NCBI GenBank assembly: GCA_037447655.1
Contig: JBBHKE010001289.1
Coordinates: 23,691 to 87,690, forward strand
DNA from: Zygnema cylindricum
Lineage: Eukaryota > Streptophyta > Zygnematophyceae > Zygnematales > Zygnemataceae
Reading direction: 5' to 3'
DNA length: 64,000 bases
Below the pieces are notes generated by a model. The model ran no database searches. It worked only from the letters and a program-made list of their open reading frames with translations, and was not told the origin of the DNA. Below are positions 21,657 through 46,939 of this stretch, piece after piece. The position numbers and the translations under genes were made by a program. How positions within the stretch are numbered: position 1 is the stretch's first letter; each line of letters opens with the position of its first letter.

Positions 21657-21666
21657 NNNNNNNNNN
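21657..21666. other. Assembly gap (10 N)
   Basis: Ten N, the size probably being arbitrary. It joins the end of duplication copy 1 to sequence just upstream of copy 2. Confidence 0.99.
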
Positions 21667-21984
21667 GGTTTTCGTGTAAAGATAGAGGCACCCTACAGGC
21701 TTACGAAGATTAAAGAGAAGCCCAACTTTTTTTCGAGAAACTCAAGAAAAAAACCAAACCGAAGATTGAGAAGAAAGAGAAATACTTAGACTCAATCCTT
21801 TCGAATAAAAAAAGGAGGTAGCGGTCTTCATGGAACAGGTAGGAACTAAGTCTCGAGTCTTTCAGACTGTTTTAGATGGTATATCACAAGGCCAAAGAAC
21901 GTCTTCACTGTACTAGTTGGAGCACCTTGAGGAAAGGGAACAGCCAGTTTAGACGGTGGAGGAACAGGAAACGTGGTTTTTAAT

Positions 21985-24810
21985 TGCAAGATTTTAGTGG
22001 CGGAAGTGTGATGAGCAAAAGGGAAAGGATCCCTATCAAATTTTTTGGTGCAAAGGACAAGGAGGTGGCAGATTTGACCGACAAGGGAAAGGAGTTCCAC
22101 GAGGTTGATCATGTCACTTCTGCAAGAAACCGGAACACTATATGGTAGATTTTGTCAGACTTTCTGAGCTCTGAATCAAGGATGGACAAGGTACTTCTGG
22201 CGATGGAGGAAAAAAATAAGCTTTCCTAACTCAGATTCATAAAGAGAAAGAAGAGTTAGAAGCCAAACCAAAAAAAGAACTCAAAGAGCTTTTTTTCAAC
22301 CCGAAGAGAAATTAGAAGCATTCGGACATCCCACGGAGATAGAAATGTGCTTTTGGAGGTAAGAAAGACCCGAGGATGGGTTGATCATTGCTTCGAGGGC
22401 CTCTATGTATATGTGCAAGGATAAAAGGTAGTTCACTAAATTAAGGAAAATCTCGACACTTGAGCGAGATGGTAGAGTAGAAACCAGAAGCTTTATAGAT
22501 CTGTTAACTTGGAGGTTTTACTTGATAGAAAGGCGTTAATTCTAACAATCTTAGATGTTATTTACATCCCATACCTTAGTAAGAACTTAGTCTCTACATC
22601 TGTAACACATGACAAAGAGTTTGAAATAGGAACTAGGAAAGGAATCTCCACAGCTAACTTTGATGATGAGGTTTATTTTATATTAAGAAAGGAAGTCAAA
22701 GAATATACAATGTTGTACTTTGTAATGGAAAGAGTGTTCTCTACTTGTGTGAAAGTGATATGATGTTATGGCACAAGAGGTCGAGGCATGTGCATCTAGA
22801 TAGACTCAAAGAAATGAAAAAAAAATAGTGGATGGGATTAATTTTGAGGATGATGAAACTTCAGATGATTGCACTAGATGTGCCCAAAGGAAGATCCATA
22901 GACTTCCATTCCTAAAAGCATCCACATTTAGAAGAGAGAAAGTATAGGATCTAAGACACACTGATGTTTGGGGACTTGCTAGGTATGCTTCACATGGGGA
23001 AAAAGATATATGCTAACCATAACAGATGACTGGTCTATGTACACTAAAGTATACTTTCTTAGTCATAAGTCGGAAGTATTAGGATACTTCAAAAAATATA
23101 AAGTATAGAGTGAAAATTAAATTAGTCCTTTATAAAAAAAAATGATAATGGGAATAAATACACCGCAAGGGAGTTTGAAGAATTTCTTAAAAGAGAAGAA
23201 ATTCATCATAATAATTGTCCATTACAATCTGGAAAAGAATGGAGTAGCACAAATAGTAAACATAACTCTAAAGAATATGTTTAGAAGTATGCTAAGTGAT
23301 AAGAGGATATAAATGCACATTTGGGCAGAGGCTATGAATTATTCTAACTTCATCAAAAATAAAGTCTCAACTTCGGCAAATAACGAAAAAATCCCATATG
23401 AGACATGGACAAGTACAAAACGAGATTTGTATAGCTTAAGAGTGTTCGGAAGTCAAGTATATAGTTTAGACTTTGATAAAACTAAATGGGAATTAGGGAA
23501 GAGGGAAATCGGAATATCTTAAAGGCTATGATGAAAGCACTAAAGCTTACCGAGTTTATGATTTGAAGAAAAGAGACATAATTGTAGTGAAATACATAGT
23601 GGTAATGGACGAGGGAAAGTCCATTGATCCATTTAAATGTAGTAAAGAAGTCAAAGTCAGATTTGTACCGGATCAGTTTTGTGACTTTGACTTTGAAATA
23701 AATGAGAAAGAAGTAGGAGAAAAGGAAATATCTGCAAATTTACCAAAGGAGGAGGAAGGAACAACATCCGAGATAACTCTTAAATACTAGCGAAGCACTT
23801 GATGAGATACCGGAATTGGGAGAAAGGGGAGCTGAAATCCCCATGAACAAAACCCGAAGATGCCTTCCATACCATCGTTGGATTTTGAAAGGGGAAGAAG
23901 AAGTAGCAAACGACTTCACAAAAGACAGGTGAATAACCAACTCACGAAGTTGTCTCATTCGGATGAGCCTCAGACATGCCATAAATACTCTAAAAAATAG
24001 CCGATGGATAACTGCCATAAATGAGGAAATGGCTTCCATTATGGAAGCCAATACATGGGAGTTGGTAGATTGTCCATTAGACCGAAAACCCATTGGATGT
24101 AGGTGGATTTTTAAACATAAGCTAAACCTAGGTAATACCAGTGAGAGATACAAGGCTAGATTGGTTGCTAAAGGTTACACTAAAAAATAGGGCATAGACT
24201 ATAAATAAACCTTTGCACTAGTAGTCACATTTCCTTTAGACAGATTCTCTAAAGTTTAATAGCAACAGAGGATATGGAAATCCACCAAATGGTTATCGAA
24301 ACCGCCTTCTTACACGGAGAATTGGAAGAATTTTTTTACCTAAGGCAGCTGGAAGGATTCGCGGAAAGTGGGGAAGAATGCAAGGTGTGCAAACTGATAA
24401 AATTGCTTTTCGACCTTAAGCATGTCCCGCGGCAATGGAATATTAAACTGGACAAATTTGTGACCGGTTTGGGGTATATCATAATTATTTAATATCATTC
24501 CATATATCTATTTGAGGATGAAAATGGAGTGATATTTATTGCTATATATGTGGATGACTTGTTAGTCTTAAGTAAATCCTTAGATAAAATTAACAAATTA
24601 AAACATGATCTTAGAAGTAGCTTTGATATGAAAGACCTCGGTGAGGCAAAATACATTTTGGGAATTCAGGTGGAAAGAGACAGAGAGAAAGGAATAATCA
24701 GACTTACTCAGAAAGAAGCTATTGAAAATACGTTTGAGAGATTTCAGATGGACAAGGCAAATGGATGGACAAGGCAAATGGATGTACTACTATGGACCTA
24801 AAGAAAATAT
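21985..24810 (+). pseudogene. Decayed Ty1/copia retrotransposon, copy 2
   Basis: Lacks the Gag start but keeps a better zinc knuckle (CHFCKKPEHYM, about 22110-22145, final cysteine lost). It also has the pre-integrase and integrase segments (22760-23110), the integrase tail (23313-23522) and the reverse transcriptase: RWITAINEEMASIMEANTWE at 23963-24190, VIETAFLHGELEEFFYL at 24274-24492, then YVDD and LGEAKYILGI at 24529-24801. Stops in the INT-RT linker are largely the same as in copy 1, so the element was already dead when duplicated. No RNase H and no LTRs. Confidence 0.85.
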
Positions 24811-25114
24811 TAGAGGGGAATGTTTGCAAGCGCTACACTTTTTCAACCTGTTGTTACAATATCTGGCAAGTCAAAGTTGTTCGATGGATTGACCGTCAAA
24901 TCTAAACTCAACGGTACGTAACTTGTAGTAACATAGTACTTAAAAGGTACAATTTTTGACAAGCTGACGCAACTACAGTACTGTACCTGTGCGCAGCAAA
25001 AATTGTTCCTGCGATTAACAATTCCCAAAAAAAATAATGTAATTGTACGTTCTCCGATCCGAAACCGGACACGTGTGGTACAGAGAAACTGGTGACATAA
25101 ACATTGTCGCATTA

Positions 25115-25780
25115 GGGCATGGTTACATCAGGAGGTCTCTGTAATAGTACGGACATCAAAATTTCTGTATTACAGAGGCCTCGGTTACATCGCGTATCGT
25201 CTGTAAATAGGTTTTTACATACGTGTTATTTTTTGAGTGGTTCCACGTAAGTCGACGATCAAATCTCTAAAATCGCAAAGATTTGAAAACCGACCATTTT
25301 CGTATGCAAATCCGTACTTGCGTACTTCACACGTGTACTTCACAAGTGTACCGCGTCAATGTACCTCAGAGATCTCCTTCACTCTGCTGACTTTCAGGAA
25401 AAAACCGTATTTCTTTTCGGCAAAGATTTTACGGTCACCTTGTCCGAAGGCACGTGACTTTAGGGGCGTGTGAAAATTTTCATTTTTCATCGACGCACGT
25501 GTCTATCGTCCAAATGTAACGAATTGACTGGTTCTGTATTGGTGAACCCACCTCCGCGAGGTGGGTTCACCAATACAGAGGCGCATGGAGCAATTGCTTC
25601 GCAGATGAAGACCAAAATATAATCGGACGGTCGACGTCTTCTCCCGGATACTTGGAGAATCGTTATACTATTTTCTGTAATGTTGTTTTCAAGAAACTCA
25701 CGAAAAAATAGTACGGCATGGTACGGCCAAGTACAAAATTCTGTAATAAACCTCACTTTTCGTCTGATGTAACCATACCC
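25115..25780. mobile_element. PIF/Harbinger-like MITE
   Basis: 666 bp between TTA duplications (25112-25114 and 25781-25783). Terminal inverted repeats GGGCATGGTTACATCAG and, from the right end, GGGTATGGTTACATCAG differ at one base. The 3-bp TTA target duplication is diagnostic of PIF/Harbinger. The paralogous position in duplication copy 1 (20004-20006) shows the empty site GCATTAGAGG. The left 370 bp is related to the interior of the composite MITEs at 1-358 and 6678-7524. A 22-bp perfect hairpin lies at 25533-25579. No transposase frame. Confidence 0.93.
25533..25579. repeat. Perfect hairpin, 22-bp arms, 3-nt loop
   Basis: Arms 25533-25554 and 25558-25579 are exact reverse complements (CTGTATTGGTGAACCC versus GGGTTCACCAATACAG at the stem base), with loop CGC. 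It is central in the Harbinger-like MITE. Confidence 0.97.
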
Positions 25781-25783
25781 TTA

Positions 25784-26441
25784 GAGGATAAACGGTGCTG
25801 TCGCACGGAGAGCCTGCGTTATCTACATATCTATGTGACATCAGTTTTTCATATCTAAGTGAAAATAATTGAGCTGGTGGCAGTACAGTAACGTCATTCA
25901 AGTCGACGTCATTTTCCTCTCCTTGGGCTGACAGTTCCAGTAACGACGTTTTCGTTTCGGCTCCGTTTCCCCGTTTCCCCGTTTTTAGGGTTTAATAAGA
26001 TCTTATTCTATATCGTTTCACCTTTGCCAGATTTCCTCCCTTGGCAGCAAAATTTGATCCAGAAACACCTCCCTTTCCCTATTGTTGGCCAGAAATCTAT
26101 ATTCTAAAACCCTAGCTTCTGAGTTTCAACAGACTTAGTTTATTTTCTCCACCTGGAAAAGTCCTTTACAAATTTTACGTTAGGGTTTCTAAAATAGTGT
26201 GAAGCTTAAGTGCTTACAGCTGTACTGTAGCTTTTCCGATTCTTTCCGTTTCCTCCAAAGCTTCTTCTTTCTTTCTTTCTCCTTTTTTGTCTCAAGCTTT
26301 TTTTTTCTTAAAAGTTTTTTTTCGTAAACCTTTTCTAAGTTTTTTCTCTTTAGCTACCAGCTTCCAGTCAAGAGTGTTTATTTGAGTCAACAAAGTTGCC
26401 ATTTTTTTGGACAAGTTTTGTCTTTTTGTGTGGGAAAAGCT
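25784..26441 (+). promoter_or_regulatory. TIC40 upstream region and probable 5' leader
   Basis: The 658 bp before the TIC40 start. Two ACGTCA/TGACG-type words lie close together (AACGTCATTC and CGACGTCATT, about 25890-25915), followed by a TTTTAGGGTTTAATAAGATC block and long C/T-rich runs typical of a plant leader. No in-frame upstream ATG joins the reading frame of exon 1. A Harbinger-like MITE ends directly at its left border. The transcription start is not determinable from sequence. Confidence 0.45.
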
Positions 26442-40339
<13,898 letters not shown>

Positions 40340-40389
40340 GGATCGCTTTTTTTTTTTTTTTTTTTTGTTTTTTTTGGCGATCGTTGTAA

Positions 40390-40505
40390 CAAATAATCTT
40401 CGAGAATAAGTTCGTTTTTCCGTTTTTTTTTTTTTTTTTTAGCTATCTTTGTAAAAAATAATCTTCGAGAATAAATTTGTTTTTCCTTTTTTTTTTTTTT
40501 TTTCC
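40390..40505 (+). repeat. Two tandem 55-bp units after TIC40
   Basis: GTAAC(A)AAATAATCTTCGAGAATAA followed by a T-run, twice. They may belong to the TIC40 3' UTR; the AATAAA at about 40471 is a candidate poly(A) signal. Confidence 0.6.
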
Positions 40506-40559
40506 TTTTAGAAAGTTTCGAGAAGTAGACGAAGAGAACTTTTTTGATAGAAATGGCTT

Positions 40560-43500
40560 TTTTTTTCTCTTTTTCTCTCCCTCTCCCTCTCCCTCGGCCT
40601 CGACTTCTTCCTCTCCCTCGGCCTCGACTTCTCCCTCTCCCTCTCTACCCCTCCCTTTCTGTCTCCCTCTCCAATTTGAGATAGAAATCGATTTTGAGTA
40701 CAACAGGTCCTCGGTGACTTTTTTGAATAGAAAATAGTTATTAGATTTTATTAAAATATGTATTTTTTTTTTTTTATTAAATTGGAATGAAAAGATACTT
40801 TTTGAGTGAAATTTAATTGGCAATAATTTCTTCTTATGGAGTTTTTATAGAAATTTATGATTTTCTTTTTTTGTCTCTTTATATACTGGATCCAGACTAT
40901 TTTGGATCCGAAGTATTTTATATATTTTCTGGTCTTTTAGTTCATGAGTGTTGGGATTAATTTTTTACTAGTTTTGATATTAAATAAAATTATATAAAAA
41001 ATTATATTATTTAATATCAAAACTACTAAAAGTAATTATAGATGCATAAAAAAATTTAATAGTAAGAAAAAAGTGTCGTTTGGTCCACTCTGGCGAAGTG
41101 AAAATAATTCCTCTTTTATTTTTGTTACGAAAATTTACAATTTTTTTAAAAGGAGAAGTTTAATTTTCATTAAAATCCTCAAAAGAAAAGAAAAGAAATC
41201 TCTCCTTTTTCATCATCTACTGTTGCTGGTTATATACTTAGTTAACCATCATTAGTGTTGATTTCACTGATTTGGTGCCTATCACTATCTTTTTACTATT
41301 ACTTTCTTTTTTTGCCATTTGCTATCTTACTATTTCTATTTTTCTTTTGGCCTTAAACGCTAAACAATTAGAAACAAATTAAATTAGAAAAACATTTTTT
41401 TTTCCTGCTGCCCCACCGCTCCGTTCTTGCGCCTAACACGTCCTTCGAGATGTCGAACTTCTCCCCAAATTTCCACACTAAATACGGTAGCCTCCACTTT
41501 TCCCTCCAAATGAACCAAATTAGTCCCCATGTATTTCTGAATTCGATGAATATACTCATATATTGTTATCCTCCCAATTGGGCTTTTTCTATTATGAGGT
41601 TCATGTCTTTTCGAGGAAGAAATTGTGTGCGCACTTGTGTGAGAAGCCTCTGTTGGTGCACACCCTGACCCGGTCCACATAGGCTAGAGCGCCTGTACCA
41701 TATTCCGTACCGTATTCCGTACCACATTCGCACCGTATTTCAAGCAAGTCGGTACCACAGTCCGTAGCACGACCAGAGGTTTGAAGAACAGAACAAAAAC
41801 CTTTTCGGTCCGTTTTCGTCCTCCGGCTGAAGGTGGTTTGTGGTTATTTTTAGTAATATACTGCATATCGCTAGTAGATAAATTACTAGGATTAACACTT
41901 AATTTGAATTAACTACACAAATTATTTTAGTATTCGCTGGCCATTGAAGTGAATGAGGTCATGATCGTGGGTCGAAAAAACATTGCCTAGAATGAGATAG
42001 GTTTACTTTTATAGTGACTTTTGTTTTTTGTTTTTTTTAAGTGACGGACAGGATAGTATCTAAATATAGACGGATTGAAGGAATGGTGTACTTGAATTTG
42101 GGGTTTATCAATTGGCAATTTATATTGTATGTTTACCAAATCTTGTTTGTATATTAAAAAACAAGGAAAATCGAGGTATTGTGGAACAAATAAACACAAG
42201 AAAAAGTGTTTTTCGTGTATAGTTTATTGATTTCCCAACACCAATGTGCTTTGAGAGAGAGAGGGAGAGGGAGAGGGAGAGGGAAAGGGAGAGGGAGAGG
42301 GAGAGGGATAAGGGGAGAGAGCGACACAATTAGTGTGTGGTTGTTCAAGATAATGATGTTTTTTTTGCTTGTTTAATTGCTAAACATCATAACTAATCGC
42401 ATGGACTTTTTTTTTTTACATATAAAACACAAAAGGATTGACATAGTTTTGCCTATTTTTATATTTGGAAGTGGTGGTAAAGCTTATATCGAAGGTTATG
42501 TGTTAGTTTGTTTAGGTTTTGTTTAATTGATTATGTAAACACATGAATACTTTGTTGAAATTTGCTAGTTGGTTGTTTAGACGCAATATTGCGGGTATTT
42601 TGTTTTTCTCTTCCTTTACCGCCTTATGTGAACAACACAAATTTCCTAGATTCCTCAGCTTAGGGTGTGTCCCATGTGCCAAAGTAAGGATTTTTTCTGT
42701 CGTTTTCCTCAGAAACTTAACGACGTACCGTTAAAGTTACAATCGTACAAAAAAAGTGAAAACAGTGAAAGTACAATTTGTGTCATCGTCAAACTTAGAA
42801 TGTACTACATGTTGTCGTCTTGTGCTTTTCGAACCATGGCCACTTCAAGTAACGTCGTCTTCAAACATTACCTTAACACACATCAGAGATGTGTTTTAAA
42901 CTAAAGTATCACCGCTCCACAAATAGGAAAACAGCTTTGCACGTGTCCAAAGCGTTCATAATTTTTAGAGGATTACCGACGGCGAGGAAAAAGTACATGA
43001 TTTGTTATGTTTTTTCCGTTTGCGTCAAGTACCGCACCCTTAGTGGTTTTCTTAAGGGAGATTCCTTTGTTAAATCCTATCGGCGGATTTGCATACATCG
43101 TGTCCGAAGTCCCACGGCCTATATGACGTGTAAAGTAATTATTGGAGGTCCATCGTGGCACTTATGTTTGTTATCCAAGAGCAGCGGTTGTACACGACCT
43201 GTACAACGTGTATCACCGTGTAGCGCTATTAGTGTTAATGTTTTTTTGCCACTTAAAACTTTCTACGTACACACTTGTCGGATTACGTATCTAACGTTTG
43301 CAACTAAAAGCCAAGATACACCCCTTTCGATTGGCAGTCTCTATGTGAAAATCGAACGAGTGTGTACCGAAAAAGGATATTTTAAAACAAAGACATCTAA
43401 AGAAGCAACCCACACCAAAGGAAAGACGCAAAAGAGTGCGGAAACCAAATTGACATAATCAAACCCCATCATAGAGCCGCTAGCCGCCGTCCCCTTTGAG

Positions 43501-44844
43501 GAAGGTGGTCAGCTAGGGTTTGAATGAAGCGATTGCTTTCGGATGCGTAAACAAAAAAAATCAAACGGTCAGGTTTTTGCGCTAGGATCCTTGGATAGTA
43601 AAAATGTCAAGATCCTTTTAGTCAAGATGTTTTTGAAAAACAAAAAGAAACAGTACGACACGGTACGAAAACATCTTGTAAACTACATTGTGAATCCTTA
43701 AAATGTTAAAAACAATAATTCGTCGCCCCCTAAATGTTGACCCTCGAACCTACAATTGAATTAATAATTATATTTTTCCTTTACTCTAATAAAGGTACGA
43801 TTTAAATAATGTCAATTGCTTTAATTTGGACGGTTTTTAAATAGTGTAGTGGACAAAATCTACCGGTTCGTACTAAAATTGCTAGTTATTTCATAAGCAC
43901 GTAAAAAAGTGTCGAAAAACGGCTTGGAAAAGGGAAATTGAGTGCGTTGACATGCGCAAGTGCACTCAGACTTGATTCCTAGTAATAAAAAAAGGGGAAA
44001 AACGCGTGAGCCTTTTTACATGTTCAAACTTCGACCATTTTTTTGCAGACGAAACATGTTTACTCAATACCTGTCACGATACTCTAAGCATATAGGCGTA
44101 ACGCTTGGCCGTCAACTAAACATAAAGCTCATTTTTACTACCCAAATTTACAAATTTATAAGTCAACATAGGAACAACATGAGAAGAAGACTACATTCAT
44201 CAAAGTTGTTATTATTAACCAAGTAATGTTGATGGACAGAAGGAACTTTTTTTTGCAAAGATTTACTGAGTTTCATTGCAGGTTGTACATAGTCCTGCAG
44301 AGAGTTCCCTCTAAAAATACTACCAGGAAAGAAGTTACATTGTTTTGTTTTAAGAATTCAGTAGAATTTAAACTCTCGTCTACTGAATAACATATGTTAA
44401 TAGAACTCCATACACTAAATTAAAAATATCAACCTTCTAAGCAGTCAGGTGGCTCCTAAGTAGCATTAACGAAACAGTGTTTCTATAAAACTTTAGGGGT
44501 TTTTTTACGGATCATTAATATCACTTGGAATTACTTTGCTTCTTCACAAGTAAACCTAGACGAACATATCTGTTACGATTCTTTTCAACCACCTCCACAG
44601 AATGTCATTACTTTAGCCGTATTTTCCCGAAATACTAAAATGTAACAAGCAGAATATTAACTAGCAGAATTAGAGCATAAAAGCACATTACTAGTACCTT
44701 TTCTAAAAAAGAAAATCATCATCCATGTTTTGAACCATCAATTCTCTCACATAGTCAGGCCACTTTTGTCATAAATTTTGACTTTATACCATTACATAAC
44801 CCCAAATTAAATCATTAATTCCAAAGAATGATTTTTCTAAAGAA
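40560..44844. other. Intergenic, no gene recognised
   Basis: Holds a CT-rich stretch (40565-40675), an ACCGTATTCCGTACC tandem patch (41696-41765) and a GGGAGA tract (42255-42310). A repeat-like block at 42655-43460 shares TTAGGGTGTGTCCCATGTGC and GTCGTTTTCCT with 48358-48430. A family B left end lies at 43208-43235. The frames at 41384-41680 and 42889-43458 show no domain. Confidence 0.45.
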
Positions 44845-45036
44845 TTATAGGGTTACCTGTTCTCCAAGAAGGTCAAATAAGTTGTCAGCAGAAGTACTTC
44901 CAGAAACCTCTACCTCCTCCTCCTCTTCTTCTTCTTCTCCTCCCATCTCTCCCTCATCTTCCTTGACATTTGTCACTTTTTTTTCACCACTCTTCTCTAA
45001 TTCTTTCAAAAAACGCCTTGCCTGTCTTCCAGCCAT
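44845..45036 (-). CDS. Candidate first exon of a TCF25/Rqc1-like gene
   Basis: Begins MAGRQARRFLKELEKSGEKK, continues into a glutamate-rich stretch (eight E in a row) and ends ADNLFDLLGEQ just before a GTAACC donor (about 44857). TCF25/Rqc1-family proteins, part of the ribosome-associated quality-control complex in yeast, start with a short basic 'M..R.L+.L' helix, an acidic stretch and, in plants, an NPFDLL-like motif. That is the only basis for the name. No later exons were recognised between 40.4 and 44.8 kb on this strand. The region around the start codon is duplicated at 46671-46919. The alternative is an unrelated acidic protein or a gene fragment. Confidence 0.4.
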   Translation of the reverse strand: MAGRQARRFLKELEKSGEKKVTNVKEDEGEMGGEEEEEEEEVEVSGSTSADNLFDLLGEQVTL

Positions 45037-45262
45037 GGATCCTTGAACACTAAAACCAACAGTAAAACAACACTCAAGTAAAGCTTAAAGAAAAAAATGT
45101 AAAAGGATGCACAGGGATTATCCTAAGCCTTTTCTCCCAGAAAGGCCACGGAAGAATGAAATACCGGAATTCAAAAAGATAAAAAAAAAAAAAAACAACA
45201 ACAAAATGAGGAGTAAAAATTGCAGATAGCCAGAAGTGCAGAACTGCGGAAGTCAAGTGAAA
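45003..45262. repeat. Direct duplication of the TCF25-like start region, copy 1
   Basis: Shares AAAAAACGCCTTGCCTGTCT, CAGCCATGGATCCTTGAACA and the following 200 bp with 46671-46919. Confidence 0.9.
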
Positions 45263-45300
45263 AAAAGCAAAGTCAATGAAGTCTAAAATTCAACCTCGAC

Positions 45301-45320
45301 TGTCATAAACGTTTATGACA
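45301..45320. repeat. Perfect 20-bp palindrome
   Basis: TGTCATAAACGTTTATGACA equals its own reverse complement. It lies 65 bp beyond the 3' end of the tRNA-Thr gene. Confidence 0.95.
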
Positions 45321-45384
45321 CGAAATCGACTGCCACAAACGATACGACGTACACCGACAATCATAAAAATAAAAACACAACATA

Positions 45385-45455
45385 GCTCCTGCGGAGGATT
45401 GAACTCCGGGCCTTTCCCTTACGAAGGGAACGCACTACCACTGTGCTACAGAAGC
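45385..45455 (-). tRNA. tRNA-Thr (anticodon CGU)
   Basis: A full cloverleaf on the minus strand. The acceptor GCTTCTG pairs with CAGGAGC (one G-U); the D arm is GCAC-AGTGGTA-GTGC. The anticodon stem TTCCC/GGGAA is perfect, with loop TTCGTAA giving anticodon CGT (U33 present). There is a 5-nt variable loop, and a perfect T stem CGGAG/CTCCG with loop TTCAATC. 71 nt without CCA and no intron. T-runs follow the 3' end on the minus strand (GTTTTTATTTTT), fitting RNA polymerase III termination. It decodes ACG. Confidence 0.93.
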
Positions 45456-46041
45456 GGATATACACTCATTATAACACTTATTATAAATATATTTATTAAA
45501 TGAGACGTAACGTACTCAAAAATAAAGTATGTCCTCACTGGGAATAGTTAAAAAATTGTGCACACATCGGACGTGCAGACGAAAAAAAAAAAAGACGTAC
45601 GAAAATGTACAATTTCAAGGCACCGTCTAGGGTTTTGAGGGGTGCCCATTTAACATTTTCCCTACTGGCAAAGTGCGAAAATGTACGAAAACACTATATG
45701 GCGTGAGCACGCCTTGTACGCGTATCTCCTTTCTGGAGTTCTGAAACTGATGAGTACGCTTACTGTAGAAGAAATTAATAGGCGTATAGTACGATCCAGC
45801 CGCATATAGGGTTTCCATCATAGATGTTCACCGCGTTTAGTGCGAACGATTTCATCTCCACGAATCATACGTAACAAACGCAATGAACCTTTTGGAAAAA
45901 TCGTAAAAATCGTTAATGAATTTTCTTCCGTACTATTCCGTACATGGAAAAAAAAAATGTGTTTTACATATACCGCAGTTTCTAAGTTTTACGTTAAATG
46001 AGCGCTACTAAATTTTATTTGGGAATTGATCATGACAGTTG

Positions 46042-46300
46042 CGTGGTTCACACTTGAAAAAGGGGAAAACGGTATGGTATGAAAACGGTACTTTTCTTTG
46101 TCCGCCGTGAACTGGCACGTGACGCTAACCTACGTCAACTAACGTGTCGTGACACGAACCCACTTTTCCGTACGAAAAGGAAACGCTTTGCGAACATGAT
46201 ATGTACGAATCCTTCCAAACCAAAATGTACTGCCACGCAAGCGTTTGTACAGACCGAAATTAACCGCGAAGGAACTTTGAACATGCCCAAAAAAATAACC
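46042..46300. mobile_element. Family E element, partial
   Basis: Begins CGTGGTTCACACTTGAAAAA and matches 4303 down to 4046 on the other strand. The opposite terminus was not found. Confidence 0.6.
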
Positions 46301-46339
46301 ACGGGCGCCCGAAAAAAAAAAAGCAAAGTACCAAGCAGA

Positions 46340-46670
46340 CCTAGCGGACCCTCTCCCTCTCTCCCTCTCTCCCTCTCTTCCACTCTCTCCCTCTCTCTCC
46401 CTCTCCCTCCCTCTCTCTCTCTCTTCTAGTTGATAAAACTCACGCAGCCACTGGCACATCCATCTTTCCTTCGTTCCTCTTTCCTCCTTTTGTGCTTCCC
46501 TTCTTCCCATCCTTCTTTTTTTCCTCCTTACCTTCTATCCTTTTCCCTTCCTTCTACCTTCTTCCTCCTTTCCTTGTTTCCTTTTCTCCCTTCCTTTTTC
46601 ATTCGTCGATTCCTTCCTTCCTTTCCTCTTTATACTTTTTTTTTATCCTTCCTTACCTCTTTTCTTCTCA
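46340..46670 (+). repeat. Pyrimidine-rich tract
   Basis: CCCTCT and CCTTCCTT repeats covering about 330 bp, interrupted by about 40 bp of mixed sequence at 46430. Confidence 0.85.
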
Positions 46671-46919
46671 AAAAACGCCTTGCCTGTCTTCCAGCCATGG
46701 ATCCTTGAACACTAAAAGCAACAGTAGAACAACACTCAAGTAAAGCTTAAAGAAAGAAATCTAAAAGGATGCACAGGGATTATCCTAAGCCTTTTTTCAC
46801 AGAAAGGCCACGGAAGAATGAAATACCAGAATTCAAAAAGAAAAGAAAAAAAAAGCAACAACAAAATGAGGATTGAAAAGTGCGGCGGCCAGAAGTGCAG
46901 AACTCCTTAAGTCAAGTGA
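46671..46919. pseudogene. Duplicate of the TCF25-like start region, copy 2
   Basis: On the minus strand it repeats the leader, the ATG and about the first 11 codons (MAGRQARRFL), then diverges into the pyrimidine tract, so no exon of the original kind survives. Confidence 0.7.
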
Positions 46920-46939
46920 TATTTTGAAAAATACAGACA

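Noticed and set aside
41368-41680. Minus-strand frames of 63 and 98 codons
   Set aside because: No domain recognised, and frames are open on both strands across the same bases.
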